From positions 1 to 39,392 of the forward strand of contig JAUWCZ010000008.1 of assembly GCA_030609055.1 (NCBI GenBank): a DNA stretch of 39,392 nucleotides, in the 5' to 3' direction. Below, one piece after another: positions 9,265-17,398 of this stretch (the stretch's first letter is position 1; every line of letters begins with the position of its first letter). Both the position numbers and the translations under genes were made by a program. The notes below the pieces were generated by a model. It made no database searches. It had not been told where the DNA came from and saw only the letters and a program-made list of their open reading frames with translations. Source of the DNA: Chloroflexota bacterium (GTDB lineage Bacteria > Chloroflexota > Anaerolineae > Anaerolineales > UBA11858).

Positions 9265-9696
9265 ATGGAGAATTGCCCCTTTTGTAAAATATTGACGGGA
9301 GAACTGCCCAGCACCCTTGTTTATTCGGATGAGATCTGTACAGCCATGATGGATATCCAACCCTTCAACCCTGGTCATCTGCTGGTCATCCCTAACGAGC
9401 ATATATCAGGTTTCTCCGATCTGCCGCCCGAGACAGGAAAACACATCTTTGGGATAGCACAGAAATTAGCCCAGGCGCTACAAATGAGCGGAATCCAATC
9501 TGATGGGATTAACCTTTTCCTTGCAGACGGAAAGGCTGCAATGCAGGAGGTCCCTCATTTTCATTTGCATATCATACCCCGCTTTGAAGGAGATGGATTT
9601 GAGTTTAGATTCAGTCCCCGCTACTTAGAACTCCCAACCAGAGATGAATTGGAAAAGAATGCCCATCACATACAACAGGCATTGAATATCGACTAA
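9265..9696 (+). CDS. HIT family nucleotide hydrolase/transferase
   Basis: Small histidine-triad protein, probably acting on phosphoramidate or dinucleoside-type substrates. The triad HFHLHIIPR (H98, H100, H102) is intact, and the N-terminal CPFCKIL looks like half of the zinc site found in HinT/Fhit-like members. I prefer ATG at 9265 over the track's GTG at 9259 because AGGAAGG lies five bases before the ATG but only two from the GTG. It begins 35 bp after hutH and may share its transcript. Confidence 0.93.
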   Translation: MENCPFCKILTGELPSTLVYSDEICTAMMDIQPFNPGHLLVIPNEHISGFSDLPPETGKHIFGIAQKLAQALQMSGIQSDGINLFLADGKAAMQEVPHFHLHIIPRFEGDGFEFRFSPRYLELPTRDELEKNAHHIQQALNID

Positions 9697-9756
9697 TACC
9701 GTTCCTAGATCGCTTTATTATTTACGATACAAACTATTACAATCCTCAGATGAACT

Positions 9757-10383
9757 ATGGCGGAAACGAAAAAAAATGATCTCCTGACAGCAGCAATCCT
9801 TGTATCCATTCTCTATGTCGCTGCACAAATGTTATCTGATATAGCCAGTTTACGGATTGTGATGATTGCGGGGTTTTCAATTGATGCCGGTACTTTCATT
9901 TACCCACTGACGTTTACATTAAGAGATATGGTTCACAAAGTTGCCGGGATCAGATCCGCACGAATTCTCATCCTAGCTGCAGCCGGCATCAACATTCTTA
10001 TGGCTTTGTTGTTTAAGGCAGTTGCACTGATGCCGCCAGATTTATCCGTCGGTCCCCAAGTAGAGTTTGGCCTGGTACTTTCTCCAATCTGGCGAATTGT
10101 TGCAGCGTCAATCATAGCTGAAGTGATCTCTGAACTGATTGATACAGAAGGATATAGAATCTGGGTTGAAAGAGTAACCCACAAATACCAATGGGCCCGT
10201 GTATTATTCAGTAATTTACTCAGCATTCCGATTGATAGTTTTATTTTTAGTTTTTTGGCTTTTTGGGGAGTGTTTCCAAACCCTATTGTGATCTCTATCT
10301 TCCTAAGTAACATGATCATCAAGGGTTTGACAACACTTGTGAGTATTCCCGGTATCTACCTTGTCCCAGATCATAATTTATAG
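9757..10383 (+). CDS. VUT/YhhQ-family membrane transporter (putative queuosine precursor transporter)
   Basis: Membrane protein of 208 residues with about six hydrophobic helices. It resembles the VUT (DUF165/YhhQ) family, with PLTFTLRDMVHKVAG, SELIDTEGYRIW and SNLLSIPIDSFIFSFLAFWG at the usual places. YhhQ members import queuosine precursors, so that role is inferred from family membership. I looked upstream for a preQ1 riboswitch and found none. A TACAAT hexamer ends 13 bp before the ATG and no SD is evident, so the leader would be very short. Confidence 0.85.
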   Translation: MAETKKNDLLTAAILVSILYVAAQMLSDIASLRIVMIAGFSIDAGTFIYPLTFTLRDMVHKVAGIRSARILILAAAGINILMALLFKAVALMPPDLSVGPQVEFGLVLSPIWRIVAASIIAEVISELIDTEGYRIWVERVTHKYQWARVLFSNLLSIPIDSFIFSFLAFWGVFPNPIVISIFLSNMIIKGLTTLVSIPGIYLVPDHNL

Positions 10384-10498
10384 AAAAGATGCTGTTAATC
10401 CATTCAAGAGTGCCTCTCGTCTTCTCCATCTACTCTTGATCACATGCTAGAAACCTCAGACTTCAAATTCTTCCTGGATGATTTATCACATTTATCTA

Positions 10499-10527
10499 TT
10501 GCGAGGTCATTAAAATGAGGCTACAAT
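10499..10527 (+). promoter_or_regulatory. Sigma-70-type promoter for the NBR1-Ig lipoprotein
   Basis: TTGCGA, a 17-bp spacer and TACAAT lie about 60 bp before the TTG start of the lipoprotein gene, in a 204-bp gap after the transporter gene. Confidence 0.6.
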
Positions 10528-10587
10528 AAATATGCTCCAGGGGGATAAAATCTACCCTTTCATTCAATCCCTGAGGGAGGTGCTGTT

Positions 10588-11742
10588 TTGCGAATGAAAA
10601 CTAAATACGCCCTAATATTCCTACTATTGCTGTCTCTGATTATGAACTCCTGCAACATGCCACGGAGAGTCATCTCTCCGGCAGAGCAAACTGCGATCAT
10701 TAACACATCTGTCGCTGAAACGGTGGCTGCTGAATCAAGAGATACACCTTCTTCCGATGATCCGGACCCGGCTGTTGTCACGGATACTCCGCAGCTTGGT
10801 ACAGAAGAAACTAACACCCCTGAACCTTCAAATACGCCGGAACCATCGAATACACCAACCCCCTCAGATACACCAATACCCTGCAATCTGGCAAGATTTG
10901 TCAAAGATGTCACCATTCCAGATGGGAAGAAGTTTAATCCCGGGGACACTTTTACAAAAACCTGGCGGTTGAAAAATGTTGGGTCCTGTGCCTGGACTTC
11001 CGGGTACGACATTGTCTTCTCTGGCGGTGACGCGATGGATGCCCCCAGTTCCATCCAGATAACCTCTGGAACAGTCAACCCGGGTCAAAATGTAGATGTT
11101 TCGGTTGATCTGGTCGCACCAGATTCGGCAGGTACCTACCGCGGGAATTGGCAGTTAAGAGATCCATCAGATGTGATCTTTGACATTGAGAACAGCGAAA
11201 GCGGGTTATTCTGGGTTGAGATTGAGGTCGAACCAGAAGAGACCACAGTGGAAATTCCTCTAGCCAGCCGCGGTCAAATTGAAGATGGTGATGAAGTCCG
11301 CACCAATGCAAATAATGCTGGAGATACCGGCATTGATTTAGGGCTACAAGGATTCGTTACTTTTAATGTCAGCGGTATTCCGAACGGCGCAACGATTGTT
11401 TCTGCAAAACTAGTTCCTGTCGGTTTCGATACTTTAGGAGATCCATTTGGGAGCCTGGGATGTCTAAAGGCATATGTCCATAATTACGATACCGTCGGGT
11501 TTGAAGATTTTAAACCCGAAGGTGCTACCGGAGCTTTTGTCACCTTCTGTAGTGAAGCTGATGCGGATAACAGCAGCAAACAATCCATGAAAGCAAGTGG
11601 AATAAGCGGTGTGCAAGATGCGCTGGCGAGCAATCTCTTCCAAATCCGACTCCAGTTTAAGGATATGCATACGGATGGAGATGGGATTGCCGATGTTTTC
11701 CGCAGTACACTAGAAATCGTTGTCACCTACCAAGAGCCTTAA
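10588..11742 (+). CDS. Secreted lipoprotein with NBR1-type Ig-like domain
   Basis: Exported surface protein of unknown function. The start is TTG at 10588 (MRMKTKYA), chosen because GAGGGAGG lies seven bases upstream; the ATG two codons later is 13 bases away. A hydrophobic signal ends in a lipobox-like MNSC with C22. A Thr/Pro/Ser-rich linker of repeated NTPEPS units spans about residues 78-102. The domain at about 103-214 matches the 'Ig-like domain from next to BRCA1' pattern (FVKDVTIPDG, FTKTWRLKNVGSCAWTSGY, APDSAGTYRGNWQLR), common in Anaerolineae secreted proteins. The C-terminal 160 residues look like a beta-sandwich of the DNRLRE/disaggregatase-associated kind; this part is uncertain. 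Confidence 0.85.
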   Translation: MRMKTKYALIFLLLLSLIMNSCNMPRRVISPAEQTAIINTSVAETVAAESRDTPSSDDPDPAVVTDTPQLGTEETNTPEPSNTPEPSNTPTPSDTPIPCNLARFVKDVTIPDGKKFNPGDTFTKTWRLKNVGSCAWTSGYDIVFSGGDAMDAPSSIQITSGTVNPGQNVDVSVDLVAPDSAGTYRGNWQLRDPSDVIFDIENSESGLFWVEIEVEPEETTVEIPLASRGQIEDGDEVRTNANNAGDTGIDLGLQGFVTFNVSGIPNGATIVSAKLVPVGFDTLGDPFGSLGCLKAYVHNYDTVGFEDFKPEGATGAFVTFCSEADADNSSKQSMKASGISGVQDALASNLFQIRLQFKDMHTDGDGIADVFRSTLEIVVTYQEP

Positions 11743-11817
11743 GTAATACATGAAGCTTGGATGGGGATCAAATTGCCTAACCATGAAAACCTGAATACAA
11801 AAAGCAGGATCAAATTG

Positions 11818-11852
11818 AAACACCTCTTGAATAATGAATTCAGGAGGTGTTT
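11818..11852. terminator. Bidirectional intrinsic terminator
   Basis: A 15-bp stem (AAACACCTCTTGAAT with ATTCAGGAGGTGTTT, one G-T pair) encloses a five-base loop AATGA. A-rich and T-rich flanks allow it to work in both directions. It sits between the convergent lipoprotein and PIG-L genes. Confidence 0.88.
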
Positions 11853-11906
11853 TAAATCTTTCAATAAAGTGAAGCAAAAATCTGTTAGTTAATAATTGAT
11901 CCCAAC

Positions 11907-12746
11907 TTAATAAAATAAATCCAGATTATGGGAACAGGATTCAGGTTCTGGCCAGGCCTGCATAAATTGATCTTCTGGTTTTACGCCCATGAGCCACATC
12001 AACCAACGAATGATCCCCCCTGTTAGACGCATCCCACCCTGACTGGCATGGCAGGCCCCCGCGGCATCTTTCTTATCTTTGACCCCGGAGTAGTTAATCC
12101 TGGCGTGGATGGGAAAATCATCTACTGCTAATTGGGTTAAGTCAATATCATTATTCTTTCCATATTTACTAGGATCCCTGCCCAAAAAACGTAAGAGCCT
12201 GACATTAAAGCGGATAAAATGGCGCGGAATAGTGTGGTAAAACAGCTTTTCTGGTTGGTAGGGTGGAAAAAAACTCTTGAAATCTTGATTACCAGCTAGA
12301 TGAAAAGCTTGTGTGGCAGCCTGTTGTATAAACATATGGTCAGGATGTCTATATCCACCGATTGGATCAAAGGTAAGTATCACCTGAGGTTTAATTTGCC
12401 GGATATACTCTGCTATTTGCTCTGCAACCCGATTACTTGGCGCATTAATCAGTGCCTCAGGATGATTATTCTGTGCGCTGCCAGCCATACCAGAATCTCG
12501 ATAATCTAATAAATGAACTGCCGTAATTCCAAGCTGCTCTACAGCACAGTGTAATTCTGACTCCCGTACTTGAGCAACAGATGAAAATCCTTCCATGTAT
12601 TCCGGATCTACTTCACCTGCTTCCCCGCGGGTGGCACATATCAGATGAACTTCGACTCCCTCTTGAGCATATTTCGCCAGTGTACCGCCCATGCCAAATG
12701 ATTCGTCATCAGGGTGAGCCAGGATTGATAATAATGTTTTTTTCAC
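11907..12746 (-). CDS. PIG-L/LmbE family deacetylase
   Basis: Zinc-dependent N-acetyl sugar deacetylase fold, related to LmbE, MshB and BshB. The metal-binding motifs AHPDDE (residues 10-15) and HPDH (in GGYRHPDHMF) are intact. Its true substrate cannot be read from the sequence; a role in a low-molecular-weight thiol or glycolipid pathway is possible. The start is GTG at 12746 (MKKTLLSILAHPDDE), preceded by GGAG nine bases upstream. The track's TTG at 12761 overlaps that SD. It is convergent with the lipoprotein and divergent from the next gene. Confidence 0.9.
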   Translation of the reverse strand: MKKTLLSILAHPDDESFGMGGTLAKYAQEGVEVHLICATRGEAGEVDPEYMEGFSSVAQVRESELHCAVEQLGITAVHLLDYRDSGMAGSAQNNHPEALINAPSNRVAEQIAEYIRQIKPQVILTFDPIGGYRHPDHMFIQQAATQAFHLAGNQDFKSFFPPYQPEKLFYHTIPRHFIRFNVRLLRFLGRDPSKYGKNNDIDLTQLAVDDFPIHARINYSGVKDKKDAAGACHASQGGMRLTGGIIRWLMWLMGVKPEDQFMQAWPEPESCSHNLDLFY

Positions 12747-12801
12747 AAGCCAATTCTCCAAATCAGGAAAATAAGATTACAAATGCGGAAGCACTTGACG
12801 G

Positions 12802-12807
12802 ATTATA
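12802..12807 (-). promoter_or_regulatory. Candidate -10 element for the PIG-L gene
   Basis: A perfect TATAAT on the minus strand lies about 56 bp before the GTG start of the PIG-L gene. The -35 region (CTTCTG) is poor, so confidence is low. Confidence 0.35.
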
Positions 12808-12944
12808 TCATCCTGGATTCCAACCAGAAGTCTGCAGTAAAATAATATATAAGGTTCTTACATCAGACTGAAAATTATTAAAATGAAAAATCACTAGAAC
12901 CAAGCTCAATGAATGGATGATATCTCGAAACCCGGAGGTCCGGT

Positions 12945-13940
12945 ATGCAAATACAACAGGAAACTCTAGAATGGCTGTTATCCGGTGATCCCTCTATCCG
13001 GTGGCAAATCAAGCGCGATATTCTTGAGCAGGGACCGGATGAATTTTTAATAGAAAGGAATTTGATCCCTCACGAAGGCTGGGGAAAGCAGCTGCTTTCC
13101 CACCAGGATCCCTCGGGAACCTGGGGAGGAGGGTTGTATTCACCCAAGTGGATTTCCACTACCTATACCATGCTAGTTCTAAGACGCCTGGGTTTGCCGC
13201 AAGATGTTATACCAGCACAGCTGGGTTGTAAACAGCTTCTCGAAGGGGGATTCTACGAACCGGACGGCGGCATAAATTTTTCCGTATCCTATCAATACAG
13301 TGAAACCTGCATCACCGGTATGGTTCTCTCAATCCTGGCACACTTCCATTATCCTGACAGTCGAGTCCACAGATTGGCAGATCATTTGCTTACTCAACAA
13401 ATGCCTGACGGAGGTTGGAATTGCAGGTCCTTTAAGGGAGATACACACAGCTCATTCCATACAACAATTTCTGCGCTGGAAGGGCTCTTAGCGTATCAAA
13501 TCACATATCCTGAAAATCAAAAGATAATTACCTCAGCTAGAAATAGAGCCCATGAATTTCTCCTCAAGCACAAATTGTACCGATCTCACAGGACCGGAGA
13601 AATCGTTGACCAACGCATGACCAGATTTCCTTTTCCTCCCCGTTGGTATTATGACGTCTTACGAGCATTGGATTATTTTCAAGCCGCGGAAGCTGAAAAG
13701 GATGAACGCTTTAGGGATGCTATCCAGCTCCTCATAAAAAAACAAAACAAGAACCACATTTGGCCAGCCTACCGGGGACCGAGCGGAAGGGTATATTTTG
13801 ATATAGAACAAGCGGGTAAACCCAGTCGATTTAATACATTACGTGCATTAAGAGTATTAAAGTGGTGGAACAATACTCACAATGCTGGATCCTCCCTTGA
13901 CCTTGATATCAGAAGAGAAGATCAGAATAACTCTTATTAA
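12945..13940 (+). CDS. Squalene-cyclase/prenyltransferase-fold protein, function unknown
   Basis: Protein of 331 residues with an alpha/alpha-toroid pattern like terpenoid cyclases and prenyltransferase beta subunits. QW-like blocks appear as DPSGTWGGGLYSPKW, EPDGGINFSV and QMPDGGWNCRS. The cyclase acid motif DxDD is not present and I see no clear zinc ligands of protein prenyltransferases, so it is probably not a standard hopene cyclase. Similar proteins with WGGGLYSPKW and DGGWNCR are usually labelled hypothetical or 'squalene cyclase'. GGAGG lies seven bases before the ATG. The 183-bp gap before it is shared with the divergent PIG-L gene. Confidence 0.75.
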   Translation: MQIQQETLEWLLSGDPSIRWQIKRDILEQGPDEFLIERNLIPHEGWGKQLLSHQDPSGTWGGGLYSPKWISTTYTMLVLRRLGLPQDVIPAQLGCKQLLEGGFYEPDGGINFSVSYQYSETCITGMVLSILAHFHYPDSRVHRLADHLLTQQMPDGGWNCRSFKGDTHSSFHTTISALEGLLAYQITYPENQKIITSARNRAHEFLLKHKLYRSHRTGEIVDQRMTRFPFPPRWYYDVLRALDYFQAAEAEKDERFRDAIQLLIKKQNKNHIWPAYRGPSGRVYFDIEQAGKPSRFNTLRALRVLKWWNNTHNAGSSLDLDIRREDQNNSY

Positions 13941-13965
13941 TCAATTAACATCAGATCAATTACTG

Positions 13966-13993
13966 TTGACAGAACCTTTAATCCTGCTACAAT
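13966..13993 (+). promoter_or_regulatory. Sigma-70-type promoter of the HesB-like selenoprotein
   Basis: A consensus TTGACA, a 16-bp spacer and TACAAT lie about 40 bp before the ATG. It is the best-looking promoter in the window. Confidence 0.75.
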
Positions 13994-14033
13994 CCCTACC
14001 AGCGATTTATAAATTTCAATTGATAGGACAGAT

Positions 14034-14387
14034 ATGGAAAACACACAAAACATTAACCTGACTCCTGAAGCTGCTTCAGCAATCAAGAATTTGCTCGAAG
14101 AGCAAGACCTTCAAGGGTCCTCATTGAGGATATTTCTTGCGGGTGTTGGTTGAGGGGGTCCCCAGTACGGCATGTCCTTGGATGACAAGGTCAGTGATAA
14201 CGACCAGGTTTATTCAAGCCATGACGTAAAGGTCATCGTGGATGACCAAACACTGGCATACCTGCAGAAAGCAACCATTAAATATGTTGAAGAAAATGGC
14301 AGGAGTGGATTTCAAATAGAAAAGGATAATCCAGAAACAGCCTTGTCTGGCTGCGCCAGCTGTGATCCCTCAACCGGTTGTGGATAA
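14034..14387 (+). CDS. HesB/IscA-like selenoprotein (in-frame UGA read as Sec40)
   Basis: A-type iron-sulfur carrier-like protein of 117 residues. The ORF track shows only the part after the UGA (14172-14387). Upstream, ATG at 14034 (AGGA six bases before) is in the same frame and gives MENTQNINLTPEAASAIKNL, a normal HesB start. The only interruption is TGA at 14151-14153, codon 40, in the motif GVG-U-GGPQYGM, where HesB proteins have their first conserved Cys. Further Cys residues sit in the tail (C107, C110, C116; SGCASCDPSTGCG). HesB-like selenoproteins with Sec at this position are a known group. The hairpin after the UGA supports Sec insertion. The alternative internal start at 14172 has no SD and would lose half of the fold. 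The role in Fe-S or redox chemistry is inferred. Confidence 0.88.
14151..14193 (+). promoter_or_regulatory. UGA Sec codon and putative bacterial SECIS hairpin
   Basis: The TGA at 14151-14153 is followed by a hairpin CCTTG-GATGA-CAAGG (14176-14190), extendable by TG/CA across one mismatch. The apical loop begins with G and lies 27 bases after the UGA, inside the 16-37 base range described for bacterial SECIS elements. Confidence 0.72.
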
Positions 14388-14403
14388 TGATCAACCAAAA
14401 TAC

Positions 14404-14437
14404 AAAAACCTGGATCTAACCAAAGATCCAGGTTTTT
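14404..14437. terminator. Bidirectional intrinsic terminator
   Basis: A 13-bp stem AAAAACCTGGATC/GATCCAGGTTTTT with an eight-base loop, followed by further T residues. It lies between the selenoprotein gene and the convergent SH3-protein gene and would serve both. Confidence 0.92.
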
Positions 14438-14455
14438 TTTTGGGCAGCAATATCT

Positions 14456-15085
14456 TTACGCCCTCCGCAAGAAGGATACCACTAGTCCAAATACGCCGAT
14501 CGATACTAATCCCAAGATAATAAAACCGCTGGGAAGCCCTCCAGTCCCGCTCGTAACCGGGGATGATTCATAGGTTGGAATGATCAATAGCGGTGATGGC
14601 GTGAAAGTAGGTTTCCTGGTTGGAGGGATTTCAGAAATAAACTGCGATGCCAGCGTGGGATCTATCGTTGGTGTTGTCTCCGGTGTGGGCGTAGGTGGTT
14701 TTGGGACAATCGGGAGTTCTCCAGTCACTCGCACATACGGGGCATATACCCAAGCAACTCCCTCTGGTACTCCGGGGTAAACAATCTTCACCCAGGTTCC
14801 CCCCTCAGTTCTTGCCAGCGCAGGTACTTCCTGGCGATTTATTAACACGCCGACTTTAGGATAAAAAACATCTGGACCAGATCGAACATTGATCTGGTCC
14901 TCCGGGTCAGAGTAGACAATTGCAATGGGTCCTTTTGGAGTACCTGTTACAGTGGCAATTGCCACTGTTGGTTGTTGTAATGCATCAGATGCTTGAACCA
15001 GATTGGTGCTAACCACAAATAACGCCAATCCAAGAGCAAACATCATAAGCGCAATTAAAGTTGGCAGCTTCCTTATCATACTCAT
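14456..15085 (-). CDS. Membrane-anchored SH3-domain protein
   Basis: Protein of 209 residues with an N-terminal signal or anchor helix (about 8-32) and a bacterial SH3 domain around residues 50-122 (INVRSGPDVFYPKVGVL, GTWVKIVYP, GVAWVYAPYV). A Pro/Thr-rich stretch (PKPPTPTPETTPT) follows, and a C-terminal helix ends in the basic tail FLRRA. The two helices suggest an extracytoplasmic, membrane-tethered domain, perhaps binding cell-wall peptides. Its start overlaps the stop of the HEAT-like gene by four bases (ATGA), with GGAAGG just upstream, so the pair is translationally coupled. Function is not known. Confidence 0.75.
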   Translation of the reverse strand: MSMIRKLPTLIALMMFALGLALFVVSTNLVQASDALQQPTVAIATVTGTPKGPIAIVYSDPEDQINVRSGPDVFYPKVGVLINRQEVPALARTEGGTWVKIVYPGVPEGVAWVYAPYVRVTGELPIVPKPPTPTPETTPTIDPTLASQFISEIPPTRKPTFTPSPLLIIPTYESSPVTSGTGGLPSGFIILGLVSIGVFGLVVSFLRRA

Positions 15086-15741
15086 TTCCTTCCTGTTGGA
15101 AACCTGTTATCTAATTTATCCAGGGCAACTATGGCAAAGGGATAAAGTTGCTCTTCATCTTTAGCTCTTTTACGCACATGAGTTCTGCTTTGATTCTGGT
15201 TTCTTTTCTCAACCCGCTGGATAAGTCCGCGCAAAATACTTACGGATTCCAAAAATCCAACCTCTCCACAAAAGTAGATTGCGTTTTGCCTGATAGAAAG
15301 CGGTTGTTTTTGGTCGTTCACTATACCACCCAACTTATCTCCTGCATAGGAACATAGTTTGAAGATTTCAATCAAACTCTCCTCAGCAGTAAGATATTGC
15401 TCTGAGACTTCCAACAGGGAGAGCAACTGTTCCCTACTGAGTTGGGCTAGGAATCCTTGCAGCTGGATGATCACCTGGTCAGCCGCATGCTCTCCCTGTC
15501 CATCAACTGCTATTACACCACCCAGGGCTTTAACTATATGAGAACGCACTTCCAGATCCGGATCTGAAATTCTGGTGGCTAATAAATAAGCTATCAGCGG
15601 TGATTTCCGAGCTGCACCTTGCCCAACCAGATAATCAAGGGCAGCATCTCTTTCTGCAGCCCTTGGTGAAGTCAATCTCTCTGCTGCCTGCCAGATTTCC
15701 TGACTGAGATTAAAATTCGTACCTGAGTGAAATTTATTCAT
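15082..15741 (-). CDS. HEAT-repeat-like protein, function unknown
   Basis: Helical protein of 219 residues without signal peptide or membrane helix. Segments such as AAERDAALDYLV, DPDLEVRSHIVKALGG, LSIRQNAIYFCGEVG and ESVSILRGLIQ have the spacing of HEAT or Armadillo-type repeats, suggesting a protein-binding scaffold. The C-terminus is strongly basic (RTHVRKRAKDEEQ). It lies 59 bp after the transaldolase stop in the same direction and is coupled to the SH3 protein. I cannot assign a role. Confidence 0.65.
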   Translation of the reverse strand: MNKFHSGTNFNLSQEIWQAAERLTSPRAAERDAALDYLVGQGAARKSPLIAYLLATRISDPDLEVRSHIVKALGGVIAVDGQGEHAADQVIIQLQGFLAQLSREQLLSLLEVSEQYLTAEESLIEIFKLCSYAGDKLGGIVNDQKQPLSIRQNAIYFCGEVGFLESVSILRGLIQRVEKRNQNQSRTHVRKRAKDEEQLYPFAIVALDKLDNRFPTGRK

Positions 15742-15800
15742 GCCAGAAGGATCCGAAAGACCTATTTATGCTTCTTGATTGGACCGGAACCTTATCAATC

Positions 15801-16934
15801 TTAGCTCTGAAACTCAACCATCCGCTTCTGGATTGAATCCAGAAGGGAAGTAAAAGCATCCGCAAAGGCTTTTACACCCTCAGCTTCCAAATCCTGGGTG
15901 GCCTGTTTCATATCAACGCCCAAGTCTGCTAACTCTGCAAAGACATTATGAGCAGATTCAAGATCTTTATCTATACTCCTTTCCGCTACACCATGATCGA
16001 TAAATGTTTTCAGAGTTGCAGGCGGAATAGTGTTAACAGTCATTGGACCAATCAGATCTTCAACATATTTTGTATCCTTATAAGCAGGATTCTTAGTGCT
16101 GGTAGAAGCCCACAAAGCCCGTTGTCGGTTTGCTCCCTGGTCTTTGAGGGACTTGAAACGGGTACCCTCATCTCCAAAGGTTTTCTCGTACTCAACAAAG
16201 GCCAGCTTTCCACTTGCCACAGCAGTCTTTCCAAGCAACTCCGAGAGTCGGGTTTGATTATCGGGATTGGCTGAGGCTTTGAGGGAATCCAGGTTTTGAT
16301 CCACTTTTGTATCAATTCGAGAAATAAAGAACGATGCTACAGAAGCGATATTCTCAATAGAGTCTCCCCTGGATACTCTTCTTTCAAGGCCAGCCAAGTA
16401 GGCTTCTCTCACTTCCTGGTAACGGTCCAAGCTGAAAATCAAAGTGACATTGATGTTAATCCCATCAGCAATGGACTCGGTAATCGCCGGTAATCCTTCC
16501 TGTGTAGCCGGGATTTTTACCATCAGGTTGGGACGATCAACTGTGTTCCACAGCCGTTTTGCATCCTGGATTGTCTGCTCTGTGTCATGCGCAAGATATG
16601 GACTGACTTCCAAACTCACATAGCCATCCCCTCCACCAGTTTTATCATAAAGAGGAAGAAACAAATCAGCTGCAGCCTGGATATCACGGATCGCCAGCTG
16701 TTCATAGATTTGCTCTTTGGAAAAACCTTTATTGGTGAGTTCTTTTATCTCTTCATCGTATTCACTGGATTGGCTGATAGCTTTATTAAATATACTCGGA
16801 TTTGAGGTAATCCCACGAATCTCACCTCTACTAATCATACCCGCTAGAGTTCCATCATTCAGGAGCTTTCTTTCAATGTTGTCATACCACACAGATTGAC
16901 CCAGCTCATGAAGTTTCTTTATCACATCTGTCAT
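15801..16934 (-). CDS. tal: Transaldolase (long, type 2)
   Basis: Moves a dihydroxyacetone unit between sugar phosphates in the non-oxidative pentose phosphate pathway. The Schiff-base lysine is K140 in PNLMVKIPAT. Family blocks include GITSNPSIFNKAI near the N-terminus, NINVTLIFSLDRY and SRIDTKVD. The 377-residue length matches the longer bacterial type rather than the short 220-residue enzymes. It overlaps the end of rpiB by four bases (ATGA), so it is the last gene of a coupled tkt-rpiB-tal operon. Confidence 0.96.
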   Translation of the reverse strand: MTDVIKKLHELGQSVWYDNIERKLLNDGTLAGMISRGEIRGITSNPSIFNKAISQSSEYDEEIKELTNKGFSKEQIYEQLAIRDIQAAADLFLPLYDKTGGGDGYVSLEVSPYLAHDTEQTIQDAKRLWNTVDRPNLMVKIPATQEGLPAITESIADGININVTLIFSLDRYQEVREAYLAGLERRVSRGDSIENIASVASFFISRIDTKVDQNLDSLKASANPDNQTRLSELLGKTAVASGKLAFVEYEKTFGDEGTRFKSLKDQGANRQRALWASTSTKNPAYKDTKYVEDLIGPMTVNTIPPATLKTFIDHGVAERSIDKDLESAHNVFAELADLGVDMKQATQDLEAEGVKAFADAFTSLLDSIQKRMVEFQS

Positions 16935-17398
16935 GAGAGTTTTCCTTCTCTTTCTAATTGTTTTATCATCTCAGTCCGGCGTTTATGGCGTTCTTGCCCT
17001 GGATCATTTCCCAAAAATCTGGCTTCCAGGAATGCCTGTACGAGAACTTCTGCTAATTCTGATTCAATGACAAGACTGCCAAGGCAAAGAACATTCATGT
17101 CATCATGCTCCACACCTTGCTGGGCGCTGTAAGCATCGTGACAGATCGCAGCATATACTCCCCGCATTTTATTAGCAGCTATGCACACTCCAACACCGGA
17201 TCCGCATAAGATAATTCCCCGATCGGCTTTTCCGGATTGGATAGACATACCTACCTTTTCAGAATAATCCGGATAATCCACACTTTCCTCAGAATCGGTT
17301 CCAAAATCTAATACATCATGGCCTGACACTTGGATTACACTTATCACAGTCTCTTTTAGAGGAAATCCAGCATGATCTGTCCCTACAGCGATTCGCAT
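16931..17398 (-). CDS. rpiB: Ribose-5-phosphate isomerase B
   Basis: Interconverts ribose 5-phosphate and ribulose 5-phosphate. RpiB/LacAB-family signatures are clear: IAVGTDHAGFPLK at the N-terminus, VDYPDYSEKV, and the active-site CGSGVGVCIAANK with the catalytic Cys. I use ATG at 17398 (AGGAAGG seven bases upstream). A GTG one codon earlier (17401) is equally in frame and is the track start. Its start overlaps the tkt stop (TGATG) and its stop overlaps the tal start. Confidence 0.96.
   Translation of the reverse strand: MRIAVGTDHAGFPLKETVISVIQVSGHDVLDFGTDSEESVDYPDYSEKVGMSIQSGKADRGIILCGSGVGVCIAANKMRGVYAAICHDAYSAQQGVEHDDMNVLCLGSLVIESELAEVLVQAFLEARFLGNDPGQERHKRRTEMIKQLEREGKLS

Noticed and set aside
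9697-9756. preQ1 riboswitch before the VUT/YhhQ-type transporter
   Set aside because: The short gap does not contain the conserved preQ1 aptamer pattern or its pseudoknot partner.
10560-11078. 172-codon minus-strand ORF
   Set aside because: Antisense to the lipoprotein gene; its repeats (GVGVFDGSGVFEGSG) merely mirror the Thr/Pro linker codons.
14034-14171. Reading the HesB-like gene as a pseudogene with a nonsense mutation
   Set aside because: The stop falls exactly at the conserved Cys position, a SECIS-like hairpin follows, and promoter, SD and terminator are intact.
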